This document shows positions 41,901 through 51,089 of a DNA stretch of 64,000 nt, one piece after another (position 1 is the stretch's first letter; each line of letters begins with the position of its first letter). The DNA comes from Tritrichomonas musculus (Eukaryota > Parabasalia > Tritrichomonadida > Tritrichomonadidae). The DNA lies in contig JAPFFF010000003.1 in the NCBI GenBank assembly GCA_039105265.1, positions 7,688,001 to 7,752,000 on the forward strand, written 5' to 3'. The notes under the pieces were generated by a model that did no database searches, was not told the origin of the DNA, and was given only the letters and a program-made list of their open reading frames with translations. The position numbers and the translations under genes are program-made.

Positions 41901-44047
41901 TCTGGTAAAGAATTCCAAGTAATTTCGTAATCTTCAAATTTTGCATTTTCAAAAGGATTTTCTTTCATTCTTTCTGGTTTTAATTCGACTTTATAATCTG
42001 CAATTGTATTTGTTAATTGTATTGAACTAATGATTGCATTCCAAGCAGCCATTCTAATTTTTTTATTTTCATCTTTCGTGAATGGCAAAAGAACATCAGC
42101 AACTTGCCTTAATGACTCAATTGTCTTCAAATTAGTTGGCAAACAAAAGCCATACACGTGTGCCAAATAAGTAAACATTTGTGAATTGAATCTTTTCAAT
42201 TCAATCTGCTTTTTGAATGCTTCAGAAATAGTTTCAGCTTGTTTCAAATTACAATTAAGAGTGAAATCAAGAATTAAATGTGAAAATTCTTCATAATTTT
42301 GTGAGATATCTTCATCAGTTGCAAATGAAACAAAAATATTAACAAGTTCATCTTTGACTTCATCATCACAGTATTTAAATAACCAATTGAGGAAAGAATT
42401 AATCAATTCTAAAGTATCTTCAGAAATTTCAGTACATTCATCATTATTTTCATCGTCATTTGCTTTTGGAAGGTATCGATAAATGCTGACCAAATTCGAA
42501 ATAATCAATGAAGCAAGTCTTGGAAAGTTAATATGTTCCAATCCTTTCAATGTTGTCTTTTTATTAAACGATACTTTAGAAAACAAAACGTTTAAGAAAT
42601 TAGCAATATAAGTCTGTAAATTAACTCGATACAAATTGTTGGCTGCAATTTCAATGATTTGTTCGATATTTTCACGTAATTTTTCACTTTTTTCAATAGA
42701 CATTAATAAAGATGACATAATGCACCATCCATTAATTGATACATTTTCTTCTGTGTCCATCAAATTGATGCATTGATAGGCAATTTCAAAATAATGATCA
42801 ATTGTTGATGGATCAAGTTGTGTTTCAATTAAAACAACGAATATATTCGCACCGTTTCGAATGTTCATGACTCTATGCTCGCTTGTCAAAGACAAGAATT
42901 TGTGCAACTCTTCTTGAGTTGGTCCAAGTTCCTTTTTCATATTGAAAAATATTTTTCTATCGTTGTCACTTTTTGTCAGTTTTTTAAGGCCACTTTTTAA
43001 GGCAAGCACGAGGAAATATGAGAAATAATCAACCGGTGATGCTTCATCACTAGAAACAGACGGATGACTTTTGCTTTTGAAAGAAATGAGAATACTTTCA
43101 AGTAAATCAATTGTTGCTTTTCTAGTTGATGGTGATATGAAAAGTGAAGTGACAATATTAGCCAAAATTTCACTATAATTAAGATCTGAAATTTGGTTAT
43201 CGAAAAAGCTATTTTCAATTGAATAGTTTAGGTAGTTCACAACTGTGTTTGTGTATATTTGTATGCTAATGAATTCAGAAATTGTTGGAAGAAGAAATGA
43301 AAAGTCATCTTCAATGTTGCACTTAATTATTCTGTCAATTAAATAAAGAATTGTTTTTGCATTTTCATCTAAAGATGTGTCGCGAAGTTCAAGAAGAAGA
43401 AAATCAATAAATAACTTGTATTTTCCTTTGTGAGGCGGGCATAAGAAGCAAAAATATCTGATACTGAGTTTCGCTTTAATTCCATTTGGTGAAATTTTTG
43501 GTATGAACTTTTTGACTAGTTGTTCGGTCGTATCAAATTCAGGGAAATATTTCGAAATATTCTCTGAAAGATTATAAAAATGATTTATATGTTTTGGTGC
43601 ATTTTGAATTTCCATATGTACAACGATTTCACCACACAAAAAACAAGATTCCATTTTTGATGTATAATATTTCATGACTTTATAAAATGGTCGCCAATTT
43701 AAGACAAGACCTGGGATTTCTTTGTGTGTCTTGAGAAATAAATGTAGAAAAGAAACAGCTAGTAATTGAGCTTTGTAATCTTTCACAGGGTATATTGTTA
43801 TTATTGAGTATATTAAATTGACAATATCAAGCATAAGTGTATCTTTTTCAATATTTGGTAATTTAAATGATAAAAATTGGCTAGAAATTGTAGAATTAAG
43901 TAAATTTGATAATCTCAAAAAATCTTTTTCATGATATGATTCGTTAAGTTTATCGTAAAGATTTTGGTATGATGACCTGACTTGCTGGGGATAAATTGAA
44001 TATTGTTCTGGTAATTTTTGATAAAGTTTTTGAATCTCTCTTTTCAT
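38936..44047 (-). CDS. Proteasome activator PA200/Blm10-like HEAT-repeat protein
   Basis: 1703 residues from an ATG. The N-terminus includes PGLVLNWRPFYKVMKYY (about 115-131), close to the conserved -L-WRPLY- segment of PSME4/PA200/Blm10, followed by long alpha-solenoid sequence throughout. An acidic linker (EELIEEEEEEEE type) sits near 1130-1190. The C-terminal domain carries SVSKRFTRRHVDHVL and ends FAPSYIC; PA200/Blm10 proteins have a comparable -F-R-H- segment and end in a short Tyr-containing motif (such as YYA) that docks in the 20S proteasome pocket. Here the Tyr is third from the end rather than second, so docking may differ. Family length is usually about 1800-2100, so this is slightly short. 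The family role is to cap the 20S proteasome. Its 3' end was duplicated into the array. An A/T homopolymer lies right before the ATG. Confidence 0.75.
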   Translation of the reverse strand: MKREIQKLYQKLPEQYSIYPQQVRSSYQNLYDKLNESYHEKDFLRLSNLLNSTISSQFLSFKLPNIEKDTLMLDIVNLIYSIITIYPVKDYKAQLLAVSFLHLFLKTHKEIPGLVLNWRPFYKVMKYYTSKMESCFLCGEIVVHMEIQNAPKHINHFYNLSENISKYFPEFDTTEQLVKKFIPKISPNGIKAKLSIRYFCFLCPPHKGKYKLFIDFLLLELRDTSLDENAKTILYLIDRIIKCNIEDDFSFLLPTISEFISIQIYTNTVVNYLNYSIENSFFDNQISDLNYSEILANIVTSLFISPSTRKATIDLLESILISFKSKSHPSVSSDEASPVDYFSYFLVLALKSGLKKLTKSDNDRKIFFNMKKELGPTQEELHKFLSLTSEHRVMNIRNGANIFVVLIETQLDPSTIDHYFEIAYQCINLMDTEENVSINGWCIMSSLLMSIEKSEKLRENIEQIIEIAANNLYRVNLQTYIANFLNVLFSKVSFNKKTTLKGLEHINFPRLASLIISNLVSIYRYLPKANDDENNDECTEISEDTLELINSFLNWLFKYCDDEVKDELVNIFVSFATDEDISQNYEEFSHLILDFTLNCNLKQAETISEAFKKQIELKRFNSQMFTYLAHVYGFCLPTNLKTIESLRQVADVLLPFTKDENKKIRMAAWNAIISSIQLTNTIADYKVELKPERMKENPFENAKFEDYEITWNSLPDSSSLMLELFDPIFDKLLTMTDPHEINEILKEIAKPFSSYLGNNNYFSEGSFGDEIEEFYRDPVYNIPSFYIKTYPIKDKFIKCALRILKDFSDHDVLICTVTKICSNLFLNLAPEPNTINNSDSSFHYYFTPFDDSSAFYNKVVVTDILHKIYKNRINHQMIHITDDLRELITTIVELLLSNYESIVEASYSTLVYLEPYYKPLLNSIFANIISKITSDKMESFANFLQVVSAVNYQTIINEELACKILNIALSFDFQEKKKLQSFNQFFGLFCVSMLPSNSPKANKKEYVDLLNEVDENYLNKNPNNRTYNNFLIHIIYKCLKHVYEVSDNVVEYVMKSITQFDEKISQLAEACLSCILNRRAKVTKTKVNVTKYPNISSFPNLLNKVSVKFPENGIYFPLNLKVKSNQREELIEEEEEEEEAEIQTEDTDTNEDVKKIFESFENIEIEFESDANDEIYDSDFLIDRSNGFFMFQDHYYKIKLEFINDQFLIQNIENLLVSALNSIDEKEISNNINYQRLWSNYSKLIGPYSTKEIQRVCIKFISEFYSNNSIVVSSVLIGLISAYTAQASYWKKEDKIDFIKRVALPVFCIFSSNPKIADSAQIIITASNFYSAPKYFALFLKVLYCLSSEKPGLPFYSRSLISNFSTQIKMVPFRFFNSIDVFIDKYFNSFMCNLSEYSLNEVENMMKLFFCLFSSCSFLDKKSPLYSNEIELKMNSVLDVFDKFLSLKIEDDNSIMKKNFIHALSFSLVFFEISSYDACISIFPLFMKHIHKILSLLNSTNVNEEELFLASTGLLIESRIFHTNTEIELNFITLLIKEMMNLSLPMQVALLMNVDNVIERNIFNIPKTDYPKYEEILLNYANFAQMKNLGNELRLMIAKILGIFEIRKNHKDLYDSCNEAADDDVMIAASIILNSFLFDQGDERVTKAFNLMSEKCNSKKSTNYEFFKSVSKRFTRRHVDHVLNEVEDLIIQCLGIFAPSYIC

Positions 44048-44451
44048 TGTTTAAAAAAAAAAAAAAAAAAAAATTGAATAGTTTATACGTTTCTATATTA
44101 TTATTTTTTTTATTAAAATATCTTCTGAAACAAAATGTATATATATATATATTTACTTAAAACTATAAATTATTTATTTTATAATTTTTTTACATGCTAA
44201 AGAAATGTAAAAAATTGGAATCGGTGAATTTTCCAGATAATAATCATACGATAGGAGAAAACTGTTTTACTACCTATTAAAACTTGATCACACTCAATCT
44301 TCCAAATAAATTCCAAACCTTTGAAAAATCGGCATTTATTTTGGAACTCTTTGTGAGGAATTAATTTGAAATATTCAAATATTTGAAAACTTATAGGCGT
44401 GTTTATTTAATATTTAAATTACCGAACTCTTTTTATGAACATATTTTTAAA
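44048..44451. other. intergenic between divergent genes
   Basis: A-tract just upstream of the PA200/Blm10-like start, an alternating TA run near 44135-44150, and A+T-rich sequence. Marks the edge of the amylase pseudogene; no gene seen. Confidence 0.5.
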
Positions 44452-45300
44452 ATGTCATTCGATGCAATTGATGAAGAACCTCTTTTAACTGAGCCAATTT
44501 CATCACCAGCCATCACTTGTACATATTTTTTTTTCAATGCAATTGAAAAGAAGTCAAAGAAGCCATCACTTGTACAAATTTCTCTTATTGTACTTGAAGA
44601 CATTGAAAAGGAATGCAAACACATCGCTGAAGCGGGCTATTTAGGTGTCAAACTTTTCCCACACCAAGAGCAAGTAATGAGCCTCCAACCGGACAACAAT
44701 CTGATGAATCCGTGGTATTTCATGCACCAACCTGTTTCATATCGTCTTCAAGGAAGAATGGGTACGCGAGATCAACTTCGTAAGATGATCAAGACATGTC
44801 GATCATACAGTGTTCGTGTTTATGCCGATGCAGTTGTCAACCACATGACAGGCGGTGGAAATGACGTCCTAAAGCATCGAAATCCGCAGGCAGGATGCAC
44901 AAAATGGGACGGTGGTTATAAATATTCGTCTGTAAATGAGACACACAATTCACCATACTACACGCCGAGCTGGACGTATTCAGACAACGTTCATGAATTC
45001 CCAGGTGTTCCATATGAACCGATGGATTTCCACAGCAACAAAGGAGTCAACAGTTGGAATGATCCAATGATTTTGAGCACAGGTTGGCTGAGTGGATTGT
45101 CAGATCTTGACACATCTACGGATTACGTAAGACAGCGGATTTGTGATTATTTCGGTGAACCAGAAATATTCGCCTAATTCAAGGATAGCATGGGCGGTTC
45201 GTTGCCCGATGACTGGTTCACGTGGCTTGAAGTTTTGGCAGGCGGTGAGGCTTATCTTCTTGTTCAAAGAGGATCTTCGTATAGCTTTACAACTTATTAA
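44452..45300 (+). pseudogene. Alpha-amylase (GH13) with catalytic core deleted
   Basis: From the ATG at 44452 the frame reads EKECKHIAEAGYLGVKLFPHQ, PWYFMHQPVSYRLQGRMGTR, and VRVYADAVVNHMTG, the GH13 region I motif (DAVVNH). Then DLDTSTDYVRQRICDYF is followed by a short non-homologous stretch (GEPEIFA) and TAA at 45175-45177. Directly after it the same frame continues FKDSMGGSLPDDWFTWLEVL, GGEAYLL and ends at 45298-45300. Between these two parts a GH13 amylase has region II with the nucleophile Asp (GFRIDAAKH-like), which is missing. The first about 40 residues do not look like amylase. More G+C-rich than its surroundings. It cannot be an active enzyme. Confidence 0.85.
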
Positions 45301-46490
45301 TAAATACTCATAACATCCAGAAACACTCAAATATGTTTTAGCATTTTTTATGTTATTTTTATAAATTAAATATATAAGACCTAAATCATTCGCTTCAAAA
45401 TACTCCATTATAATATATATCACCTAATTTTAGCAATGAATAATGATCACCTTTTTCACCTGCAATTTTATAATATTCTATAGCTTTTTTAATATTTTTT
45501 GTAACATAATTTCCATTAAAATATAAATCACCCATTTTTATGTTTAAACTTGTGTAACCTTTTTTAATTGCAGTTTTATAATAATTTAATGCCTTTTCAA
45601 TATTTTGTTTAACTCCATTTCCATTAATATATAAATCTCCCAATTTTATGATTGTATTTATGTCATCTCTTTCAGCTGCAATATCATAATAACCAATCGC
45701 TTTTTCAAAATCCTTTTTAACTCCAAATCCATCAAAATATATATCACCTAATTTTATAGTTGAATATATGTCACCTTGCTTTTCTGCTAATTCATAATAA
45801 TGTCTTGCTTTGGTATAATTTGATTTAATATCTACTCCATCAAAGTATATATCTGCTAGTTGCTTAATTGATTCCAAGTCACCTTTATCAGCAGCTATTT
45901 TGAAATAATATATAGCTTTACGTATATCAGCTTTAAATTCTTCTCCTCTAAAAAACACATCACCTAAATCACGACATACTCGAATATCATTTTGTTTGAT
46001 AACAAACTCGAAACATTTTAATGAAAGTGAAGGATTTTTAGGATATACAGAATTGCCTTCAAAATAGTAGTTACCTATTTCACATAAAGCATCAGTATTA
46101 TTTAATTGAGCAGATAATAAAAAATATTTTTTTCCATTTGAATAATTTATAATATCATCAATATCATCTTCTTCTAATTCATCCTCTTCATTTTCAATTT
46201 CTTCTTCTTCTCTATTTTCATCTTCTTCATTTTCATTATCTTTTTTATTTTCTTCTTCTTCATTTTCAATTTCTTCTTCTCTATTTTCATCTTCTTCATT
46301 TTCATTACTTTTTTTTATTTTCATCTTCTTCATTTTCATTTTCATCTTCTTCATTTTCATTACTTTTTTTTATTTTCATCTTCTTCATTTTCATTATCTT
46401 TTTTATTTTCATCTTCTTCATTTTCATTATCTTTTTTATTTTCATCTTCTTCATTTTCATTTTCTTCTTCTTCTCTATTTTCATCTTGGC
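45301..46490 (-). pseudogene. Sel1-repeat protein with acidic repeat leader, truncated
   Basis: The main ORF, 46360 to 45395 (321 codons), carries about seven Sel1 repeats such as KAIYYFKIAADKGDLESIKQ and KAIGYYDIAAERDDINT. It stops after LGDIYYNGVF; in another frame the homology continues (ANDLGLIYLIYKNNIKNAK, then SVSGCYEYL) up to about 45300, where amylase sequence begins, so the 3' end is shifted and cut. The front is a run of NENEED-type codons that changes frame several times; the ATG at 46358-46360 lies in an out-of-phase copy of the run, so the real N-terminus is lost. It may still make a short Sel1 protein. Confidence 0.7.
46150..46490. repeat. Acidic-codon microsatellite (TCTTCTTCATTTTCAT type)
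   Basis: Imperfect repeats of TCTTCATTTTCAT and CTTTTTTATTTTCAT; on the reverse strand they encode Asn/Glu/Asp/Lys runs. The run joins the minus-strand Sel1 remnant to the plus-strand BspA remnant beginning at 46486, so it coincides with a rearrangement point. Confidence 0.8.
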
Positions 46491-46884
46491 AAAAGTTGAA
46501 ATTCAATCAAATTCCAATTTACAAATAATTGAAAGATTTGCATTTTATTAGTCAAACATCAAAGAAATTTTTATTCCATCAACTGTTACAAAAATATGCG
46601 AAGATGCATTTTGCGATTGCAAAAATCTAACAAAGGTTGATATTCCACACAATTCAAATTTACAAATAATTGAATTATGCGCATTTTGTGAATCGAAAAT
46701 CAAAGACTTTTTTATTCCATCGAAAGTTTCACAAATCGGTAAAGAAATATTTTTTTATTTCAAACTTCAAATCATTGAAATTTCAGAAGATTCAAAATTG
46801 GATTCATTTCCATTTTCTGCTTTTCTATTTTGCTCTGAATTTATAATCATGATTCCATCATCATTAAAAAAATTGATTAATTAA
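46486..46884 (+). pseudogene. BspA-like leucine-rich repeat gene, 3' remnant
   Basis: One frame reads LAKVEIQSNSNLQIIERFAF, then a TAG stop, then IKEIFIPSTVTKICEDAFCD, KVDIPHNSNLQIIELCAF, KIKDFFIPSKVSQIGKEIF and ends IMIPSSLKKLIN at a TAA (46882-46884). These are LRR_5/BspA-type repeats of about 23 residues (x-I-PSSVTKIGxxAFxxC). The 5' part is missing at the microsatellite and an in-frame stop is present. Confidence 0.8.
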
Positions 46885-47108
46885 TTAGCAAACACATTTT
46901 AATTATTTATTAAATGCAAACTGATTTAAATAAATAATAATTATTAATAATTATTCTTTTATTTCATTTTTCATTTAAAAAAAGAATCAAAAAAGCTATA
47001 AAACGATACCACTTTTTGAAAATATAAAACATTCAAAAAGTTATTACAAATGACCAAATAAGTGGTGAAAAAATATTATAATATTGTAATAACTTTCTTT
47101 TCCAATAA

Positions 47109-50100
47109 ATGAAAGGACAATTTATATTATTTTTAAGTTCAAAAGAATTTTATATTCCATCTGATTTTAATAATTTGAGTAATGTTAAGCAAAATATATA
47201 CCAAACATTAATTAATTCGCACAAATACGAAGTTAAATCGCAAGTTCACGACGATTCTTTACAATCATTTATTGATTACTGGGTTAAAATGCGTATTCCG
47301 GATTTATCATATGACAAATATCTTATTGATTATATTCAATTAAGCGAAGAATTTGGTATAATGAAAAATCTTATTCAATTATTTTTAAAGAATACTTCGT
47401 ATTCAAATATTTCCTGGTTGATGCAAAATAAAAAGCTCAAACATAGATTTCAAAAGAAAAAAAACTTATTAACCAACGAAGCAAACATTTTTAAACGAAA
47501 TATCGAAATTATATTTAAAAACGAATCAGCTGAAACACAAAAAAATGCAATGATTGATAGCGAATATTTATTTTATTCACTCAAAAAAGGTGATTTTGAA
47601 GGTGTTGAATTCACAATAAAAGAAAAAATCGAGATTGATGATTATTTATACATATTAAACGAAAGTGATCGTACAGCTCAAGTATACGAAACCAATGAAT
47701 ATGAAAATTTGTTCATTCCAAGTACAATAAATTACAATTCTGTTGAATACAAAATAACGAGTTTGCGTAAACTTTTGTTTAGAGATTTAAATTACGTCAA
47801 AGTGATAATATTTGATGAAAATTCTGAAATTAAATCATTTGATGTTACATGTCCTTCAGTGGAGATTGTTTCATTACCTGACAGCATAACTGAATTAAAT
47901 GATTCTTGGTGCAATGAAACACCAAATTTGACCAAAATAATAATTTCACCAAATAATAAAAATTTCGTTTATTATGAAGATAAATTTCTGCTAGGTAAAT
48001 CAGATCAAAAAAGTGACGTTTTTGATATACTTTGTTTTGCACGTCGTGATATTGAATATGCTACAATTCCATCATTTATTCGAATCATTTCACCATATGC
48101 ATTTGCACTATGTAACAAACTCGAACAAATCGAATTTTCAACTGATTCTCAACTTCAAATCATTGGTGAAAAAGCTTTTTCTTTCTCTGGATTGAATTCA
48201 ATAGTAATTCCAAAACATGTCACCAAAATAGGAAATGAAGCATTCAATCAATGCAAATTTCTCACAAATGTCGAATTTTCATCAAATTCTGAATTAAAAA
48301 TCATCGGAAAAGGAGCATTTGTTAATTCATCAATTGAAAGAATTGTTATTCCATACTCTGTTGTTTTCATAGATGATTTCACTTTTTCTGAATGTGCCAA
48401 TCTTAAATCTATTGAATTTAGTGAAAAATCAGAATTAAAGATGATTGGAAAGAAAGCATTTGTAGATACACAAATTGATTCAATCAAAATTCCATCAAGT
48501 GTTCTCATTATTAAAGAAATATTCAGTTGTTGTTACTTGTTACAAAAAGTTGATTTTTCAGAAAATTCTGAACTTAGAATAATTGGAGATTTTACATTTT
48601 ATTACACTGGTTTAAAAAGAATTGTTATTCCTTCACATGTCATTCTAATTGGTGGAAATGCTTTTCATCATTGTCATAATTTGGAAGAAGTTGAATTTGC
48701 TAAGAATAGTGAGTTAAGAATGATTGGAGATTCGGCTTTTGGTGTATCTACTTTAAAGAGAATTAAAATTCCATCTCATGTTATTATAATTGGTGCACAA
48801 GCCTTTGAAGAATGCAAGTTTGCATCTTTTTCATTTGAAGAAAATTCAGAATTAAAATTTATTGGAAACAAATCATTTGCATACACTTCATTTGAATCGT
48901 TCACAATTCCATCAAACGTTACTCAAATAAATGAAAATGCTTTTGAATATTGTAAAAATCTCATCAATGTTGTTTTTTCGAATAATTCTAAAATAAAATC
49001 AATTCCATCTTTGTTTCCAAATTCTTCTATTAAAAGTATCACAATTCCTGATTCTCTAATTGAACTGAAAGATGGATTAGGAAATGGTGCATCTGATTTG
49101 ATTGAGGTCAAAATTTCACCAAATAATAAAAATTTCGTTTATTATGAAGATAAATTTCTGCTAGGTAAATCAGATCAAAAAAGTGACGTTTTTGATATAC
49201 TTTGTTTTGCACGTCGTGATATTGAATATGCTGCAATTCCATCATTTATTCGAATCATTTCACCTTATGCATTTGCACTATGTAACAAACTCGAACAAAT
49301 CGAATTTTCAACTGATTCTCAACTTCAAATCATTAGATATGGTGCATTTTTTGATTCATCTATTCAATCGATTTCAATTCCATCACATGTCACGAAAATT
49401 GAAAGTTATGCTTTTTATTTCTGTACTAAACTTCAAAAAGTTGAATTTATGAATGTTTCAGAACTGAAAATAATTGAGAATGAAGCATTTCAAAACAGTT
49501 CTTTAACTGAAATCATGATCCCATCAAGTGTTATTGAACTTAAAGAATCAGTTTTTGCTGAATGCAATGAACTTGTCAAAGTTGAATTCGCTAATAAATC
49601 AAGTTTGAAATCTATTAAAAATTCATTATTTAATGAATCATCAATTACACAACTTTCACTTCCAGATAGCCTTGTTAATTTTGATGCAAGTTTATTCGAT
49701 AAAGTAGAAAAATTAAATGAAATTAAAATTTCACCAAATAACAAAAATTTCATTTATTATAAAGATAAATATCTCATTGGTAAATCAAACACAAAAAGTG
49801 ACATATTTGATATACTTTATTTTGTTCGTCGAGATATTAAAAAAGCTGAAATTCCATCATTTATTCGAATTATCTCACAAAATGCATTTAATTCATGCAA
49901 ATTACTTGAAAAAGTTGAATTTTCAAATGATTCACAACTAAATTTGATATGCAAAGGAGCATTTGCATATTCATCGTTGAATTACATTGTCATTCCTTCG
50001 AGTGTCACTGAAATTTGTTGTGGAGCATTTTCAAGATCATCGATTCAAAGAATCGAATTTGAACCGAATTCTAAATTGAAGATAATTAATGATCAAGCAT

Positions 50101-50129
50101 TTTTTATTCATTACTCGAATCTATTGTGA
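47109..50129 (+). CDS. BspA-like leucine-rich repeat protein (frameshifted near the end)
   Basis: 1006 residues from an ATG. The first about 200 residues are a helical, BTB-like leader (KEFYIPSDFNNLSNVKQN, then SFIDYWVKMRIPDLSYD) without signal peptide, so it is probably intracellular rather than surface-exposed. From about residue 205 to the end run LRR_5/BspA-type repeats such as GLNSIVIPKHVTKIGNEAF and SIKIPSSVLIIKE, each about 23 residues. Three ISPNNKNF(V/I)YY-x-DKFLLGKS blocks punctuate the array. In other trichomonads such repeats mediate binding. The ORF stops at HYSNLL, while the repeats continue in another frame (next entry), so the gene is probably interrupted by a one-base change in the T-run at 50100-50105, or the run is a sequencing error. 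Some neighbouring codons are typical A+T-rich. Confidence 0.85.
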   Translation: MKGQFILFLSSKEFYIPSDFNNLSNVKQNIYQTLINSHKYEVKSQVHDDSLQSFIDYWVKMRIPDLSYDKYLIDYIQLSEEFGIMKNLIQLFLKNTSYSNISWLMQNKKLKHRFQKKKNLLTNEANIFKRNIEIIFKNESAETQKNAMIDSEYLFYSLKKGDFEGVEFTIKEKIEIDDYLYILNESDRTAQVYETNEYENLFIPSTINYNSVEYKITSLRKLLFRDLNYVKVIIFDENSEIKSFDVTCPSVEIVSLPDSITELNDSWCNETPNLTKIIISPNNKNFVYYEDKFLLGKSDQKSDVFDILCFARRDIEYATIPSFIRIISPYAFALCNKLEQIEFSTDSQLQIIGEKAFSFSGLNSIVIPKHVTKIGNEAFNQCKFLTNVEFSSNSELKIIGKGAFVNSSIERIVIPYSVVFIDDFTFSECANLKSIEFSEKSELKMIGKKAFVDTQIDSIKIPSSVLIIKEIFSCCYLLQKVDFSENSELRIIGDFTFYYTGLKRIVIPSHVILIGGNAFHHCHNLEEVEFAKNSELRMIGDSAFGVSTLKRIKIPSHVIIIGAQAFEECKFASFSFEENSELKFIGNKSFAYTSFESFTIPSNVTQINENAFEYCKNLINVVFSNNSKIKSIPSLFPNSSIKSITIPDSLIELKDGLGNGASDLIEVKISPNNKNFVYYEDKFLLGKSDQKSDVFDILCFARRDIEYAAIPSFIRIISPYAFALCNKLEQIEFSTDSQLQIIRYGAFFDSSIQSISIPSHVTKIESYAFYFCTKLQKVEFMNVSELKIIENEAFQNSSLTEIMIPSSVIELKESVFAECNELVKVEFANKSSLKSIKNSLFNESSITQLSLPDSLVNFDASLFDKVEKLNEIKISPNNKNFIYYKDKYLIGKSNTKSDIFDILYFVRRDIKKAEIPSFIRIISQNAFNSCKLLEKVEFSNDSQLNLICKGAFAYSSLNYIVIPSSVTEICCGAFSRSSIQRIEFEPNSKLKIINDQAFFIHYSNLL
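47942..48164 (+). repeat. Internal 223-base duplication in the BspA-like gene (copy 1; copy 2 at 49112-49334)
   Basis: The two copies are almost identical (two differences noticed, for example ATGCTACAATT against ATGCTGCAATT), 1170 bases (390 codons) apart, and keep the frame. A third, clearly diverged version lies near 49725-49945. The near-identity of the first two suggests recent gene conversion or duplication. Confidence 0.85.
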
Positions 50130-50734
50130 TTCCTTCAAGTGTCACAAAAATTGGCTGTGAAAGTTTTAATTGTGATTCATTGAAAAAAATTGAATTTGAA
50201 AATAATTCTAATTTGAAAATTATCGAATCAAAAGCATTTGAATCGTCTTCAATTACTAAAATTTCAATTCCATCTAGTGTTAGAAAAATTGGAGATGAAG
50301 CATTTAGGTCATGCTATTGTCTTGAATCAGTTGATTTCTCTGAAAATTCAAAGTTGTCGTATATTGGAAAGGATGCTTTTTATGCAACAAAGATAAAAAG
50401 TTTATTGATTCCATCTTCTTTAATTTTAATTGAGAAAGACATTCTATTCTATTGTTCTAAGCTTCAAATTATTGAGATTGAAGAAGGATCAAAATTGCCT
50501 AATTTTAATATTATAGAATGTATTAAAAATATTATAATCATGATTCCGGTAAATATAATTCAAACATTTTATTTTAAAGCAAAATATGATGAAGAAAAAG
50601 AAAATGATGACGAAGATGAAGAAAATGAAGATGATGATGAAGAAAATGATGAAGATGAAAAAGAATATGATCAAGATGATAAAGAAAAAGATGATGAAAA
50701 AGAAGGAGCTGCTGATGATGATAATTATACATGA
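50105..50734 (+). CDS. BspA-like protein, continuation after frameshift
   Basis: Open frame that continues the repeats directly (YSLLESIVIPSSVTKIG, SITKISIPSSVRKIGDEAF, KIKSLLIPSSLILIE) and ends in an acidic Asp/Glu/Lys tail of about 55 residues. No ATG at its start, so it is not a gene on its own but the C-terminal about 210 residues of the 47109 gene. A T-run of seven instead of six would join both frames with repeat spacing kept. Confidence 0.8.
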   Translation, partial: YSLLESIVIPSSVTKIGCESFNCDSLKKIEFENNSNLKIIESKAFESSSITKISIPSSVRKIGDEAFRSCYCLESVDFSENSKLSYIGKDAFYATKIKSLLIPSSLILIEKDILFYCSKLQIIEIEEGSKLPNFNIIECIKNIIIMIPVNIIQTFYFKAKYDEEKENDDEDEENEDDDEENDEDEKEYDQDDKEKDDEKEGAADDDNYT

Positions 50735-51089
50735 AAAATTATTTATTTCCCATTTATTTTTTTCTCTCTAATTATTTTTTAGCATTTCAAATATTTTTAT
50801 TCAAATTAAAAGTTTTATTTGAATATTATCAAAATAGTAATTAATAAAAGAACTGATTAAAATATGTTTTATTATAAATGCACGCATAAAATATCCACGA
50901 ATTTCATTAAAATTTATATATATAAATATACCAAATAAAACTTTTAATTTTAATAGATATTGTCATCGATGACATATTGTGATATGTCATTGAAAATTTA
51001 TAAATCATTAGTTTTACAATTAAAAAATTTGGTGATGAATTTTTAATTTCTTTTTGTTTCGTGTCATCGATGACATAGTCACTGGTGAT
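50735..51089. other. spacer with a duplicated 12-base palindrome
   Basis: GTCATCGATGAC, a perfect palindrome followed by ATA, occurs at 50962-50973 and again at 51063-51074, 101 bases apart. The rest is A+T-rich with no coding-like frame. The pair might be a protein-binding site or the ends of a tiny element. Confidence 0.5.

Noticed and set aside
45100-45423. 107-codon minus-strand ORF overlapping the amylase pseudogene
   Set aside because: Its first third is the frameshifted end of the Sel1 gene; the remainder is antisense to amylase sequence and not a gene.
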